From Lysobacter sp. Root690 (GTDB lineage: Bacteria > Pseudomonadota > Gammaproteobacteria > Xanthomonadales > Xanthomonadaceae), in assembly GCF_001427785.1 (NCBI RefSeq), contig NZ_LMHM01000001.1, positions 675,116 to 739,115 on the forward strand: a DNA stretch of 64,000 nt. Reading direction: 5' to 3'. Positions within the stretch are counted from its first letter, which is position 1. Each line of letters begins with the position of its first letter. The notes beneath the pieces were generated by a model. The model was given only the letters and a program-made list of their open reading frames with translations, was not told where the DNA came from and ran no database searches. This document shows, in pieces, positions 26,616 to 35,196 of this stretch. The translations under genes and the position numbers were made by a program.

Positions 26616-28124
26616 CTAAACCCTCGGGCCTTTGATCGCCGGATCGTCCTGCGCCTGCGCGGGTGCTTGTTGCGCCACGCCCTGCGCTTGTGACTGCTGC
26701 TGGGCCAGGGTGTCGCGAACCTGTTGCGAGGCCTGGGACAGGCTGGTGGCGTTGTCCTGCGCGGCGGGCAGCAGGGCCAGTTTCGCGGTCGGATTGCGCA
26801 GTTCGCCCTGACCGGCGATCAGGCCGCTGCGGTCGTTGTTGAACACGACGAAATCGATCCGATCCAGCCGCTCGTTCTGACCACCCTGCGGCCGTTGCGC
26901 GCCCGCGAGGCTGGCATAAGCCAGATTGGCGGCGGCCTGCTGCAGGCGTTCGTCCGGGAATGTACCCGGCGGAATGTTCGGCGAACGCCCGATCGCGTCC
27001 ATCGCCTGCTGGAAGCGCTCGTGACCGGGGTGATTGCGGTCGGTGATGCTGGCCGCGCCTGGAGGCGAAGCGGCCGGCTGTTGCGGTCCGGGTTGAGCCG
27101 GCTGCGTTGGCGTCGGTTGCGTCGTCGGCGCGCCTTGGGTTGGCGCGCTGTGCTCAGGCGCGGGCGCACCTTGCTGCTGCGACTGTACGCGCGCCGCCGG
27201 GCCGATGTTGAACTCGGCGAAACTTCCCTCGCTTACAAGCCGATTGAGGTTGACTGTGATTTCCGGGTTGTTCGTGTTCCAGTTTGCGCCGATGTTGTGA
27301 TCGCCCTCTCTTGCGCGCTCGTTGGTCCCGTAGGGATTACGTAGCGTGACCTGGGCCTCATTGGTTCGCGGATCGCGCGACACACCCATCACCATGTAGG
27401 CATGGCTTTCTTCCAGGCCATCGCGAACATCCCGGCCCTGTGTCGCCATCGACACCGGCCGGCCGTTCGCCAACGCCTGCTCCACCTCGGTATACACCGC
27501 ATCCAACTCCAATCTGGCGGCATGCAAGGGCGCCCGGTACGGCGGCGGCTCGGGGCGTGCGACATGATCGGGGCCGGTGGGCCGCATCGGCGGGGCATCG
27601 GGATCGAGGATGCGCAAACTGCGGCCTGATTCTCCGGTCAAGGCATACATGCCGTCGCCCAGACCACCGCCGCCCGTCGGATCGCCTACCGTCAGGTAGC
27701 CTCGGCGCAGATCAACTCGTCCCTGCGAATCACGGCCATACAGTTCGGCGAACCCGGCTTCGATCACGGTCGGCCACAGGGGACCATCGCCCCCGCGATT
27801 GTTGTCGGCGGTGCCGCCGCCCCTCTCGCGAATATTCCGACGAATATCCTCTTGCGACACAACGATCGATTCCCGGATCGGGTCGGCTTGTCCCTGGCTA
27901 CGCTCCTGCGTATTCGGAGGGCGGTACAGCGTTACCGTGAACTCTCCGACCTGCGCATCAAAGCGGATGGCATCGCGAATACGATCGGGTTGTTTCTCGC
28001 CGAGCGAGCCCATCGGCGCGAGGAAATAACAGTTGTAAATAAGGTCTTGGTCGATATCCGATGCACGGGGATTGCCGTTCGCTCCATACAAATCCTCCAC
28101 CGTGTATTGCCGTTCCTTTGCCAT
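26616..28124 (-). CDS. putative T4SS antibacterial effector: calpain-like protease plus XVIPCD
   Basis: A 502-aa protein without signal peptide. Residues 20-310 read as a C2 (calpain-like) cysteine protease: C32 in YNCYFLAPMGSLGEK, the calpain-type phrase LWPTVIEAGFAELYG (116-130), H241 in ESHAYMVMGV and N263 in LRNPYGTNE, giving a complete Cys-His-Asn triad. A Pro/Gln/Thr linker (315-356) follows. The C-terminal domain (about 358-475) contains TDRNHPGHERFQQAMDAIG, then RLDRIDFVVFNNDRSGL, then a Gln-rich tail. This is the layout of XVIPCD, the signal read by VirD4 of the Xanthomonadales bacteria-killing T4SS. AGGAG lies eight bases before the start. Four lipoprotein genes precede it. Confidence 0.85.
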   Translation of the reverse strand: MAKERQYTVEDLYGANGNPRASDIDQDLIYNCYFLAPMGSLGEKQPDRIRDAIRFDAQVGEFTVTLYRPPNTQERSQGQADPIRESIVVSQEDIRRNIRERGGGTADNNRGGDGPLWPTVIEAGFAELYGRDSQGRVDLRRGYLTVGDPTGGGGLGDGMYALTGESGRSLRILDPDAPPMRPTGPDHVARPEPPPYRAPLHAARLELDAVYTEVEQALANGRPVSMATQGRDVRDGLEESHAYMVMGVSRDPRTNEAQVTLRNPYGTNERAREGDHNIGANWNTNNPEITVNLNRLVSEGSFAEFNIGPAARVQSQQQGAPAPEHSAPTQGAPTTQPTPTQPAQPGPQQPAASPPGAASITDRNHPGHERFQQAMDAIGRSPNIPPGTFPDERLQQAAANLAYASLAGAQRPQGGQNERLDRIDFVVFNNDRSGLIAGQGELRNPTAKLALLPAAQDNATSLSQASQQVRDTLAQQQSQAQGVAQQAPAQAQDDPAIKGPRV

Positions 28125-28151
28125 ACATATCTCCTGTCTGGACCATCTGCA

Positions 28152-28637
28152 TTAATGTTTCGCGGATGGCACAAGTTCAAAATAGCCCAGTAAGGTGCGA
28201 TCGTGCGTATCGGGCAAAAAATCGTTGGCCCAAACGAAAGCGACATAGCGCGGTGAGCTATCGCCAAATGTCCACAGAAAAATCCTGTAACCATCATCGT
28301 CATACCAGCCATTGATCTTCATCGAACCGCCCAAGTTCTGCGTAACGTGTTGCTGCGCCTTGGAGCCAATCGCCGCTCCGTCGGTGGACCCGGGCGCGGT
28401 TAACACGAAACGTTGACCGATCACTCGATATTCGTGCTTCAGATATCGCTCGACCCACTGCACCATCGCCGCCTTGGCACGCTGCTGCTCGTGCGCGGGC
28501 GACACGCTGTCATACGGCTCGGGCGATGCCCACTCCTGTAAGTCCTTCAGCGTGCTATTGGCTGGCTCGATAGTTTTGCAACTCATCAGCGAGCAGCACA
28601 CCAGCAGTAGCAAAGCCGCGAGAGGGCGAAATTTCAT
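28152..28637 (-). CDS. putative immunity lipoprotein, copy A
   Basis: A 161-aa lipoprotein. Signal MKFRPLAALLLLVCCSLMSC has a lipobox ending at Cys20, and the residues after it (KTIEP) give no inner-membrane retention Asp at +2, so outer-membrane sorting is likely. The mature part has an opening helix (LKDLQEWASPEPYDSVSPAH), a helix around AKAAMVQWVERYLKH, and a beta-rich half ending RTLLGYFELVPS. It is the copy nearest the effector, 28 bases upstream of its start, and so the prime candidate cognate immunity protein, guarding the periplasm. GGAG precedes the start. Confidence 0.75.
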   Translation of the reverse strand: MKFRPLAALLLLVCCSLMSCKTIEPANSTLKDLQEWASPEPYDSVSPAHEQQRAKAAMVQWVERYLKHEYRVIGQRFVLTAPGSTDGAAIGSKAQQHVTQNLGGSMKINGWYDDDGYRIFLWTFGDSSPRYVAFVWANDFLPDTHDRTLLGYFELVPSAKH

Positions 28638-28714
28638 GGTGAGTCTCCTGCCTGATGTGGCCGTGCACTGCTGTTCTTCCCTGCTCATATCGACTTCCTG
28701 TTGTCGCAGCCTGG

Positions 28715-29200
28715 TTAATTTTTCGCTACGGACTCAAGTTCCAGATAGCCCAACATACGGCGTTCGGGCGTACCAGGCAAAAAATCGCGGGTCAACACGA
28801 AAGCCACATAGCGCGGTGAGCTGTCGCCGAATTTCCACACATGCAGCATGTAGTTATCATCGTCATACCAGCCATCGATGTGCATCGCGCCACCCAAGTT
28901 CTGCGTGACATATTGATGCGCCTTGGAGCCGATCGCCGCTCCTGCGGTGTCCCCGGGCGCGATCAAAACGAAACGTTGACCGACCACCCGATATTCGTGC
29001 TTCAGATACTGCTCGACCCATCGCACCATCGCCGCTTTGGCGCGCCGCTGCTCGTGCTCGGGCGACACGCTGTCGTACGGCTCGGGCGTTGCCCACTCCT
29101 GCATATCCTTGAGCGTGCTATTGGCTGGCTCGATGGTTTTGCAGCTTGTCAGCACGCAGCACACCAGCAAGAGTAAGGCCACGAAAGGGCGGAATTTCAT
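28715..29200 (-). CDS. putative immunity lipoprotein, copy B
   Basis: A 161-aa paralogue of copy A, matching over the full length including signal (VCCVLTSC) and the blocks YLKHEYRVVGQRFVL and FGDSSPRYVAFVL. Differences gather in the loops around the central strand region (NYMLHVWKFGD) and the C-terminus (RRMLGYLELESVAKN). Such local divergence on a conserved frame is expected if copies neutralise different effector variants. A 77-base gap separates it from copy A. Confidence 0.72.
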   Translation of the reverse strand: MKFRPFVALLLLVCCVLTSCKTIEPANSTLKDMQEWATPEPYDSVSPEHEQRRAKAAMVRWVEQYLKHEYRVVGQRFVLIAPGDTAGAAIGSKAHQYVTQNLGGAMHIDGWYDDDNYMLHVWKFGDSSPRYVAFVLTRDFLPGTPERRMLGYLELESVAKN

Positions 29201-29341
29201 GGCAAGTCTCCTTCTGCCGATGCAGTCAGTGTAGACCGAGCCTGCTATGGCTGCCCATGCTTACTTATGGTGCCGATTTAGATACTGCAACATCACAGGC
29301 CGCTACCGGCCAATCATCGAATCGTCGCCGAAGCGCTTGAC

Positions 29342-29899
29342 TCAAGGCGCGAGTTCGAAATAGCCAACCAGACTACGTTCGGGCGTGCCGGGCAAGAAAT
29401 CGCTACCCATCACCATGGAGATATAACGCGGCGTGCCATCGTCAAGCTTCCATAGCAAAATCCGATAGCCCTTTTCAGCATCATGATGAGAAAAAGAATA
29501 TTCATGTTCGTACCATGCGACCGGTTGCGGAACACCGCCCAATACCTGTCTGACATATTGACTTGCCTTTGATCTTATCCGGGCGCCGTCCGTGAACCCA
29601 GGCTCAGTCAATACAAAACGCTGATCAACGACGGTGACTTTGTATTTTTCACTCAAATGCTGCTCCAGCCACTGCACCATGGCGGCTTTCGCACGACGCT
29701 GCTCATGGGGCGGAGACGGGCTATCCCGCGGCGCGGGCGTCGCTGACGCCTGCAAACGGTCGAGCACGCTATCTCGTGGCTTTACCGTCTGACACCCGCC
29801 CAACAGACAGGCTGCCAACAGTAGAAAGGCAACCAGCAGTCGGCCTGACTTGAAACTGCGGGAGCTCTTTGTCGCGCACTTCCGTTCTTGTCCGACCAT
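29342..29899 (-). CDS. putative immunity lipoprotein, copy C (divergent)
   Basis: About 185 residues; the most divergent paralogue. The signal is long and basic, with lipobox LLGGC. The mature part keeps HEQRRAKAAMVQWLEQHL and the closing DFLPGTPERSLVGYFEL, but carries an insertion around EHEYSFSHHDAEKGYRILLW. The start is uncertain: ATG at 29899 is used here; a TTG at 29932 would overlap the stop of copy D by four bases (TTGA) and give 196 residues. Either way the two genes are tightly linked. Confidence 0.68.
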   Translation of the reverse strand: MVGQERKCATKSSRSFKSGRLLVAFLLLAACLLGGCQTVKPRDSVLDRLQASATPAPRDSPSPPHEQRRAKAAMVQWLEQHLSEKYKVTVVDQRFVLTEPGFTDGARIRSKASQYVRQVLGGVPQPVAWYEHEYSFSHHDAEKGYRILLWKLDDGTPRYISMVMGSDFLPGTPERSLVGYFELAP

Positions 29900-29928
29900 G
29901 CCTAACGCTTCTTGAAGATGTGTTTGTG

Positions 29929-30414
29929 TCAACGCTTGGCGGAAGACGTGAGTTCAAAATATCCGACCAAACTTCGCTCGCGCGTACCGGGCAAGAAATT
30001 ATTGGCGACCACAAAAGCGACATAGCGCGGTGAGCTATCGCCAAATCTCCACAGAAACATCATGTAATTATCATCGTCATACCAGCCTTCGACCTGCATC
30101 GTGCCGCCCAGGGTCTGGGTCACATACTGATGCGCCTTGGAGCCGATCCCCGCATTGCTGGTGAACCCTGGCGCGGTCAAGACGAAACGTTGATTGACCA
30201 CCCGATAGTCATGTTTCAGATACTGCTCGACCCACTGCACCATCGCCGCTTTTGCGCGTCGCTGCTCGTACTCGGGCGAAAAGCTGCCAACTCGCTTTGG
30301 CATCGACCACTGTTGCAAATCTTTTAGCGTGCCATTGGCTGGCTCGATGGTTTTGCAGCCCGTCAGCGCGCAGCACACCAGAACGAGCAAGGCCGCGAGA
30401 AGGCGGAATTTCAT
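29929..30414 (-). CDS. putative immunity lipoprotein, copy D, first of the array
   Basis: A 161-aa paralogue of copies A and B, with lipobox LTGC, the block VKQ-type helix AKAAMVQWVEQYLKHDYRVV and FGDSSPRYVAFVV. Its N-terminal loop differs (QQWSMPKRVGSFSPEYEQ). It is transcriptionally first, so the promoter of the lipoprotein-effector unit should lie in the 130 bases between 30414 and the phosphatase gene. Downstream it touches copy C. Confidence 0.72.
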   Translation of the reverse strand: MKFRLLAALLVLVCCALTGCKTIEPANGTLKDLQQWSMPKRVGSFSPEYEQRRAKAAMVQWVEQYLKHDYRVVNQRFVLTAPGFTSNAGIGSKAHQYVTQTLGGTMQVEGWYDDDNYMMFLWRFGDSSPRYVAFVVANNFLPGTRERSLVGYFELTSSAKR

Positions 30415-30545
30415 GGCGAGCTTCCTACTGCCGATTACCGCCAGTCTAGACCGCGCCTGTCGTGGTTGCCCGTCCTTTCCAGCCGCTGTGTCTCGCCCAC
30501 ATCGCCACGCCACGCTCCAGGGTCGTACTAGACCCCACAATCGAC

Positions 30546-31667
30546 TCAAAGCGGCACGCGTTTTCCATCCAGCATGCCGCGCTCCAGGCGTCCGTTCTCG
30601 ACGAACAGCAATTCGCCGGAGCGGCCTTCCTTGATGCTGCTGTCGACGGCGATCACGCGGCCGTCGAAATAACCGCCGACGTGCTCCATCGAGGTATGGC
30701 CGACCACGATACGGCTCACGCCGAGGCGGTCGAGAATCGTCTGCATGTCGTTCTGGCTGAGCTCGCCTTGCTTGAAATAGCCGCGGTACCAGATCGGACT
30801 GGTCTTGCCGTCGTACAGCGGTGCGAACAGTGGATCCTGCTTCACCGTGGTCTTGGCCAGGCCGAGCGATTGCCGGTAGCGCGCGTTGACCGCGTCGCGA
30901 TCCAGTTGCAGATCGAAATGACCCGGCTCGATGCCGCCGTGGACGAACAGCAGATCGTCGATCTTCAGCATCGTCGGCAATGTGCGCAGCCATGCGCCCA
31001 GCACGCTGTCGGCGTCGTACAACTGCGGGTACGGCTTGCCCAGCAGCTCGGCGCCGCGCAGGTACTTCGGGTTGACGTAGCGCAGGTCGTCGTACAGCAC
31101 CATGGTTTCGTGATTGCCGAGCAGCACATGCACGTCGCCGCCGGCGTCGCGCGCCTGTTGCTGCAACTGATACAGCAGCCAGAACGTCTCAGTGACACGC
31201 GCGCCGCGATCGAACACGTCACCGACCACGACGAGGTGACCGCTGCCGTAGTTCCAGCGAAGCCGCTTGTCGATGACGCGATTGGCTTGCAGCAAGCGCA
31301 CGGCCAGATCGAACTGGCCGTGGATGTCGGACAGGGCGACGATGCGGTCGACGCCGCTAATGGCCGATGTGGGTTTGGCGACCGCCTTCGCCCTGACTTC
31401 GATGGGATCGGGATAACCGCAGCGCGGCGGTATCCGCAGCGGCCATCGCCGCGCCTTGAACGTCTTGCGGATCACCTCGCCGTCGCAGACCCACTGCGCC
31501 TGCACCTGCGAGGCGCCGTAGCTCAGGTAGGGCCCGTCCTGGATCGATGTCGCCGCCACCGCTTCGGCCTCGGCCGGTTGCTGGCTGCGCTCCTGCGCGA
31601 AGGCCGCGCCGCCAACCGCGAGTGTGGAGAGCAGGCATCCCGATAGCAGACGTGCGAAAGCATTCAT
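30546..31667 (-). CDS. exported PPP-type metallophosphatase
   Basis: A 373-aa calcineurin-like phosphatase with signal peptide (LLSGCLLSTLAVGGAAFA). All metal motifs are seen: LSDIHGQFD, VVGDVFDRGA, LLGNHETM and VHGGIEPG, with a later VVGHTSMEHVGG. The GDVFDRG form places it with the PPP (Ser/Thr phosphatase, Shelphs-like) group rather than phospholipase D types. It should act on phosphoesters in the periplasm; the substrate is unknown. The ATG at 31667 was chosen because the signal peptide starts there; another in-frame ATG exists at 31700. Confidence 0.88.
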   Translation of the reverse strand: MNAFARLLSGCLLSTLAVGGAAFAQERSQQPAEAEAVAATSIQDGPYLSYGASQVQAQWVCDGEVIRKTFKARRWPLRIPPRCGYPDPIEVRAKAVAKPTSAISGVDRIVALSDIHGQFDLAVRLLQANRVIDKRLRWNYGSGHLVVVGDVFDRGARVTETFWLLYQLQQQARDAGGDVHVLLGNHETMVLYDDLRYVNPKYLRGAELLGKPYPQLYDADSVLGAWLRTLPTMLKIDDLLFVHGGIEPGHFDLQLDRDAVNARYRQSLGLAKTTVKQDPLFAPLYDGKTSPIWYRGYFKQGELSQNDMQTILDRLGVSRIVVGHTSMEHVGGYFDGRVIAVDSSIKEGRSGELLFVENGRLERGMLDGKRVPL

Positions 31668-31880
31668 CGAGGTCGGATTCCGTCCGGGGTAATGATTCAT
31701 CGGCGCGGCCAGACCGCGCTCAAGCTTGCCACGATGCGCCTGCGTCGTCGTTGCCGAACCAGGCGCGGCGCGTGGCCGGATCTTGGACGATCCGGCGCCG
31801 CTTCTCCAGCGCGCGACCCAGACGGCGCCGACGCCCGGCGACTGTCGATTGCGGCCTGGACGGCCCGAGCGGCGCAGCGT

Positions 31881-31908
31881 GAACCTTTTTCCCCATGCAC
31901 CGACTACC
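31881..31908 (+). promoter_or_regulatory. probable ECF-type promoter of the sigma gene at 31937
   Basis: GAACCTTTTT (31881-31890) resembles the AAC-motif -35 of ECF sigma factors, and CGACTACC (31901-31908) would be the -10 at about 15-16 bases spacing. It lies about 30 bases before the translation start, as expected for autoregulation. The assignment is by pattern only. Confidence 0.5.
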
Positions 31909-31936
31909 TTGGGGACGAGTGAAGGAGAGTCCGTCA

Positions 31937-32512
31937 GTGGACGAACACGCATCCGACCGCGAACCCATCGACCAAGCGCGCGCCGACCTGTTGCTGGTCG
32001 TGCGCTGCCAGTTGGGCGAGCGCGCGGCGTTCGACGACCTCATCCGGCGCTGGTCCGGCTCGCTGCACCGGTATGCGCTGAAGCTGTGCAACGACCCCGA
32101 ACTGGCCGACGACCTCACCCAGGAGGTGTGGCTGCGCGCCTTGCAGGGGCTGGGCAAACTGCGCGAGGCCGCGCAGTTCCGCGCCTGGCTGTTCGGGATC
32201 GCGCACCGCTGCTTCATGGACCGGCTGCGAACGCGCTATGCCATGCCCGTGGACAGCGGCATCGATCTCGATGAGCTGGCGACGGTCGAGGCGCACGACG
32301 ACGACGAGGATCTGGAGCGGGCGCTCGCCGTCGGCATGGCGTCGCTGCCGTTGGTCGAACGCGAAGTGTTGACGCTGTTCTACCTCGAAGAGCTGTCGCT
32401 GGGCGATATCGCCGCCGCGCTGGGGATTCCCCTCGGCACGGTCAAATCCAGGCTGTTCCGCGCAAGGACGCTGTTACGCAAATACATTGCCCCGGAGGCA
32501 TCGCGCTCATGA
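31937..32512 (+). CDS. RpoE-like ECF sigma factor
   Basis: A 191-aa sigma-70 family protein. Region 2 reads HRYALKLCNDPELADDLTQE then VWLRALQ; region 4 reads LEELSLGDIAAALGIPLGTV then KSRLFRAR. The GTG at 31937 is preferred because GGAGAG stands at the right distance; an in-frame ATG at 31895 lies on top of the putative promoter. The next gene overlaps its stop by four bases and encodes a membrane protein, in the position normally held by an anti-sigma factor. Confidence 0.88.
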   Translation: MDEHASDREPIDQARADLLLVVRCQLGERAAFDDLIRRWSGSLHRYALKLCNDPELADDLTQEVWLRALQGLGKLREAAQFRAWLFGIAHRCFMDRLRTRYAMPVDSGIDLDELATVEAHDDDEDLERALAVGMASLPLVEREVLTLFYLEELSLGDIAAALGIPLGTVKSRLFRARTLLRKYIAPEASRS

Positions 32513-32997
32513 TCACCCAATCCTCGCCACGCTCGCTGGAAGCGGAACTGCGGCAGCTGACCACGCATGCGCTGTCCACTCGCTCGCGCTATGGCCATGT
32601 CGCCTTGCTGCTGGCGGCGCTGATGATGAGCGTGCTGCTCGGCGCATTGCTCGCAACCGAGCCGGCGTTGCCCGGTCGCACCCGGGTCGCGCTCACGGTC
32701 ATGCTGGGCATCGGCGCCAGTTGGGTCGTGTATGCGGTGTGGGTACTGCGTCATCGCAGGCCTCTACTGGCCAATCACCGGGTGGTGGCGGGCTGGATGG
32801 CGGTGACGTTCACCACGCTGTTTTTCGTCGGCGCATCGGCGATGGCGCTCACCGCGGGCGGCCCGGTCTTCCAGGCCGCGGCCACGGTGGGTGCCGCGAT
32901 GCTCGCTGTTGCGGTGGCCGTGCTGATCCGCGCCTACCGCAACGTCGCACGACTGCAGGCCCGGCGCCGCGAACTGGAACGGCAACTGGGCCTGTGA
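32509..32997 (+). CDS. four-helix membrane protein coupled to the ECF factor
   Basis: A 162-aa protein whose ATG overlaps the sigma stop (ATGA). The cytoplasmic N-terminus of about 30 residues (SLEAELRQLTTHALSTRSRY) is followed by four hydrophobic helices (from GHVALLLAALMMSVLLGALL) and a charged C-terminal helix (YRNVARLQARRRELERQLG). It has no ZAS (HxxxCxxC) zinc motif. By position it is a candidate anti-sigma or membrane sensor, but the sequence does not match a known anti-sigma family that I recognise. Confidence 0.7.
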   Translation: MITQSSPRSLEAELRQLTTHALSTRSRYGHVALLLAALMMSVLLGALLATEPALPGRTRVALTVMLGIGASWVVYAVWVLRHRRPLLANHRVVAGWMAVTFTTLFFVGASAMALTAGGPVFQAAATVGAAMLAVAVAVLIRAYRNVARLQARRRELERQLGL

Positions 32998-33015
32998 CGG
33001 ACGCCGTGCTGTTGC

Positions 33016-33426
33016 TCAGGCCGTCGACGCATCCGTCCGCGGCAGTTTGGCGATCACCTTGATCTCGAACTGAAAGCCGTACAGCCAGGTCACGCCGATG
33101 CCGGTCAAGGTCGGGTACGGGGCGCTGCCCCAGTAATCGGGCAGCACGTTCCAGATCGTATCGAAGTGAGTTTCGGGATCGACGATGAACACGGTCACGT
33201 CGATCACATCGTCGAACGTGCAGCCCGCGGCTTGCAGGATCGCGTTGAGGTTGTCGAACGCGCGTCGCACCTGCGCGGTCAGTTCGGGCTCGGGCGAGCC
33301 ATCCTCGCGGCTGCCCACCTGGCCCGAGACGAACAGGAAACCGTCGGAGCGGATCGCCGGCGAGTAGCGATTGCGTTCGTAGAGCGCCTGGCGCCCGGCG
33401 GGGAAGACCACGTCGCGTTTGTTCAT
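33016..33426 (-). CDS. RidA-family protein
   Basis: A 136-aa protein with the Rid signatures YSPAIRSDGFLFVSGQVGSR and VDVTVFIVDP-like IDVTVFIVDPETHF. The canonical deaminase arginine (near R105 in RidA) is not obvious, as the segment reads GSAPYPTLTGIGVTWL, so it belongs to a Rid1-7 subgroup and may not hydrolyse imines. GGAG lies upstream. It is divergent from a LysR gene at 33572, which may regulate it. Confidence 0.82.
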   Translation of the reverse strand: MNKRDVVFPAGRQALYERNRYSPAIRSDGFLFVSGQVGSREDGSPEPELTAQVRRAFDNLNAILQAAGCTFDDVIDVTVFIVDPETHFDTIWNVLPDYWGSAPYPTLTGIGVTWLYGFQFEIKVIAKLPRTDASTA

Positions 33427-33571
33427 TGAATTATCTCCATCGAAGGGTCGCAGCCGACCCGCGCCGCGACGATGCGAGGACTCTAGGCCAGCCGATGCGG
33501 GGGATAAACAGGCCAGTACGGTCATCACTGTCCGTAGAATCCAAACAATCCCCGACCCGGCCGGAGCGCAG

Positions 33572-34498
33572 ATGGACCGTTTCGATGCGATGCAGGCCTT
33601 CGTTCGCGTGGTCGAAGCCGGCAGCTTCACCAAGGCGGCGCAGACCCTGCACATGAGCAAGACCAGCGTGACCCAGCTGGTGCAGCAGTTGGAAGCGCGG
33701 CTGCGCGTGCGCCTGCTCAACCGCACCACGCGCAAGCTCGCCGTCACCGCCGACGGCGCCGCTTACTACGAGCGCGTGGTGCGTCTGCTCGCCGACATGG
33801 ACGATGCCGAGAGCAGCCTGTCCAGCGCCTCGGCCGCGCCCAAGGGCCGGTTGCGCGTGGATGTGCCCAGCCCGCTCGCGCGCATGATCCTGATGCCGGC
33901 GCTGCCCGCGTTCCACGCGCAATACCCGGACATCCAGTTCGACATGGGCGTGAGCGACCGCATGGTCGATCTGATCGGCGAGCACGTCGACTGCGTCGTG
34001 CGCGGCGGCGCGCTTACCGATCAATCGTTGATGGCCCGGCATGTCGGCGATCTGCAACTGCGCGTGTATGCGGCGCCTAGCTATCTGCAGCGCGTCGGCA
34101 CGCCGTCGCATCCAAGCGAACTGGAGGACAGCCTTCACCGCATCGTCGGCTTCCATTGGGCCCGCAGCGGCAAGGTCTTTCGCTACGCCATGCAGCGCGG
34201 CGCAGAAAGCATCGATGCGCAAGGCCGCTACGTGCTCGCGGTCGACGACGGCAACGCCTATCTCGCCGCGGGCCTGGCCGGCATGGGCGTGCTGTGGTTG
34301 CCGGATTACATGGCGAAGGCGCATGCGGCACGCGGCGAACTGACTCCCTTGTTCGAGGACTGGCGGATGGAGCCGATGCCGTTGTACCTGGCGTTCCCGC
34401 CCAACCGCCATGTCAGTCGCAAACTGCGGGTGTTCATCGACTGGATCGTCGAACTGATGGCGCAGCACGCGCCGATCACCACCCGGCCCGATCCATGA
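33572..34498 (+). CDS. LysR-family regulator (PA0477/DmlR-like)
   Basis: A 308-aa regulator with DNA-binding domain MDRFDAMQAFVRVVEAGSFT, then KAAQTLHMSKTSVTQLVQQL (1-60), and effector domain (about 90-300) with DIQFDMGVSDRMVDLIGEHV, then DCVVRGG, typical of the large DmlR-like subgroup of proteobacteria. The start follows a CGGAG site. Divergent arrangement with RidA suggests regulation of that gene. Confidence 0.88.
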   Translation: MDRFDAMQAFVRVVEAGSFTKAAQTLHMSKTSVTQLVQQLEARLRVRLLNRTTRKLAVTADGAAYYERVVRLLADMDDAESSLSSASAAPKGRLRVDVPSPLARMILMPALPAFHAQYPDIQFDMGVSDRMVDLIGEHVDCVVRGGALTDQSLMARHVGDLQLRVYAAPSYLQRVGTPSHPSELEDSLHRIVGFHWARSGKVFRYAMQRGAESIDAQGRYVLAVDDGNAYLAAGLAGMGVLWLPDYMAKAHAARGELTPLFEDWRMEPMPLYLAFPPNRHVSRKLRVFIDWIVELMAQHAPITTRPDP

Positions 34499-34664
34499 AC
34501 GCCGCCGCGGAAGCGTGATCCAGTTCGAATCATGAACGCCTGATCAGACGGTCTGTGCCACCGACGCGACTGGACGGACCGAACGGCGCGTGGCTATCAT
34601 CCCAGCGCCTGAATACGCACGCAGATCATCACGCAAAGGGCCCCTTGCAACCGAGGAGCCGCCC

Positions 34665-35159
34665 ATGCGTGCGCTGTCCAGCCTTGAACCGATCCCGCAC
34701 CCGGATGCGCAAACCGGACTCGCCCAATGGCGCGAGCTGACGCGCCAGGCCAACGCGGCCTTCGACCGACGCCAATTCGCGCATGCGCAACGCCTGTACC
34801 GACAGGCGTTGCAGACAGCGCTGGCGCTGATCGCAAGTCCGGCGCTCGCCGCCTGCCCTGACGACTGCCTCGCCGCCCTGGTCGTGGCGCATCACAACGT
34901 GTCCGAAACGCATCGCCAGCGCCGCGATGCGATCGGCACGCTCGACCACTTGTGCCTGCCGCACGAAGCCCTGATCCGGATCGCCGCCGATCCGCGCGTG
35001 CCCGATGCCGCGCGTCGCCGCGCCGTGCATCACATGAGCCGCACCCGACTCGCCCTGCTCGACTGGCAGACCCGCCACGGCGCATGCGCGAGGACCCAAG
35101 CCCTGTTGCGCGACGGCCTGTCGGCGTTGTCGTCGCTGGGCGCCGACGCGTTTCACTGA
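34665..35159 (+). CDS. OrfX-like protein upstream of sodA
   Basis: A 164-aa helical protein, GAGGAG upstream. It reads as TPR-like: [40 protein letters not shown]. In Pseudomonas an uncharacterised gene (orfX) lies just before sodA in the fagA-fumC-orfX-sodA iron-starvation operon; this gene has the same position and similar helical content. sodA begins 37 bases later. His- and Cys-rich patches ([10 protein letters not shown]) could bind metal, but this is inference. Confidence 0.7.
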   Translation: MRALSSLEPIPHPDAQTGLAQWRELTRQANAAFDRRQFAHAQRLYRQALQTALALIASPALAACPDDCLAALVVAHHNVSETHRQRRDAIGTLDHLCLPHEALIRIAADPRVPDAARRRAVHHMSRTRLALLDWQTRHGACARTQALLRDGLSALSSLGADAFH

Positions 35160-35196
35160 TTCGCTTCGCCCCTCTCCCGCCTTTGGAAAACCCACC

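Noticed and set aside
29342-29932. TTG start for lipoprotein copy C at 29932
   Set aside because: It would give a TTGA overlap with copy D, but no ribosome site is visible and the ATG at 29899 already includes the whole lipoprotein signal. Kept as an alternative only.
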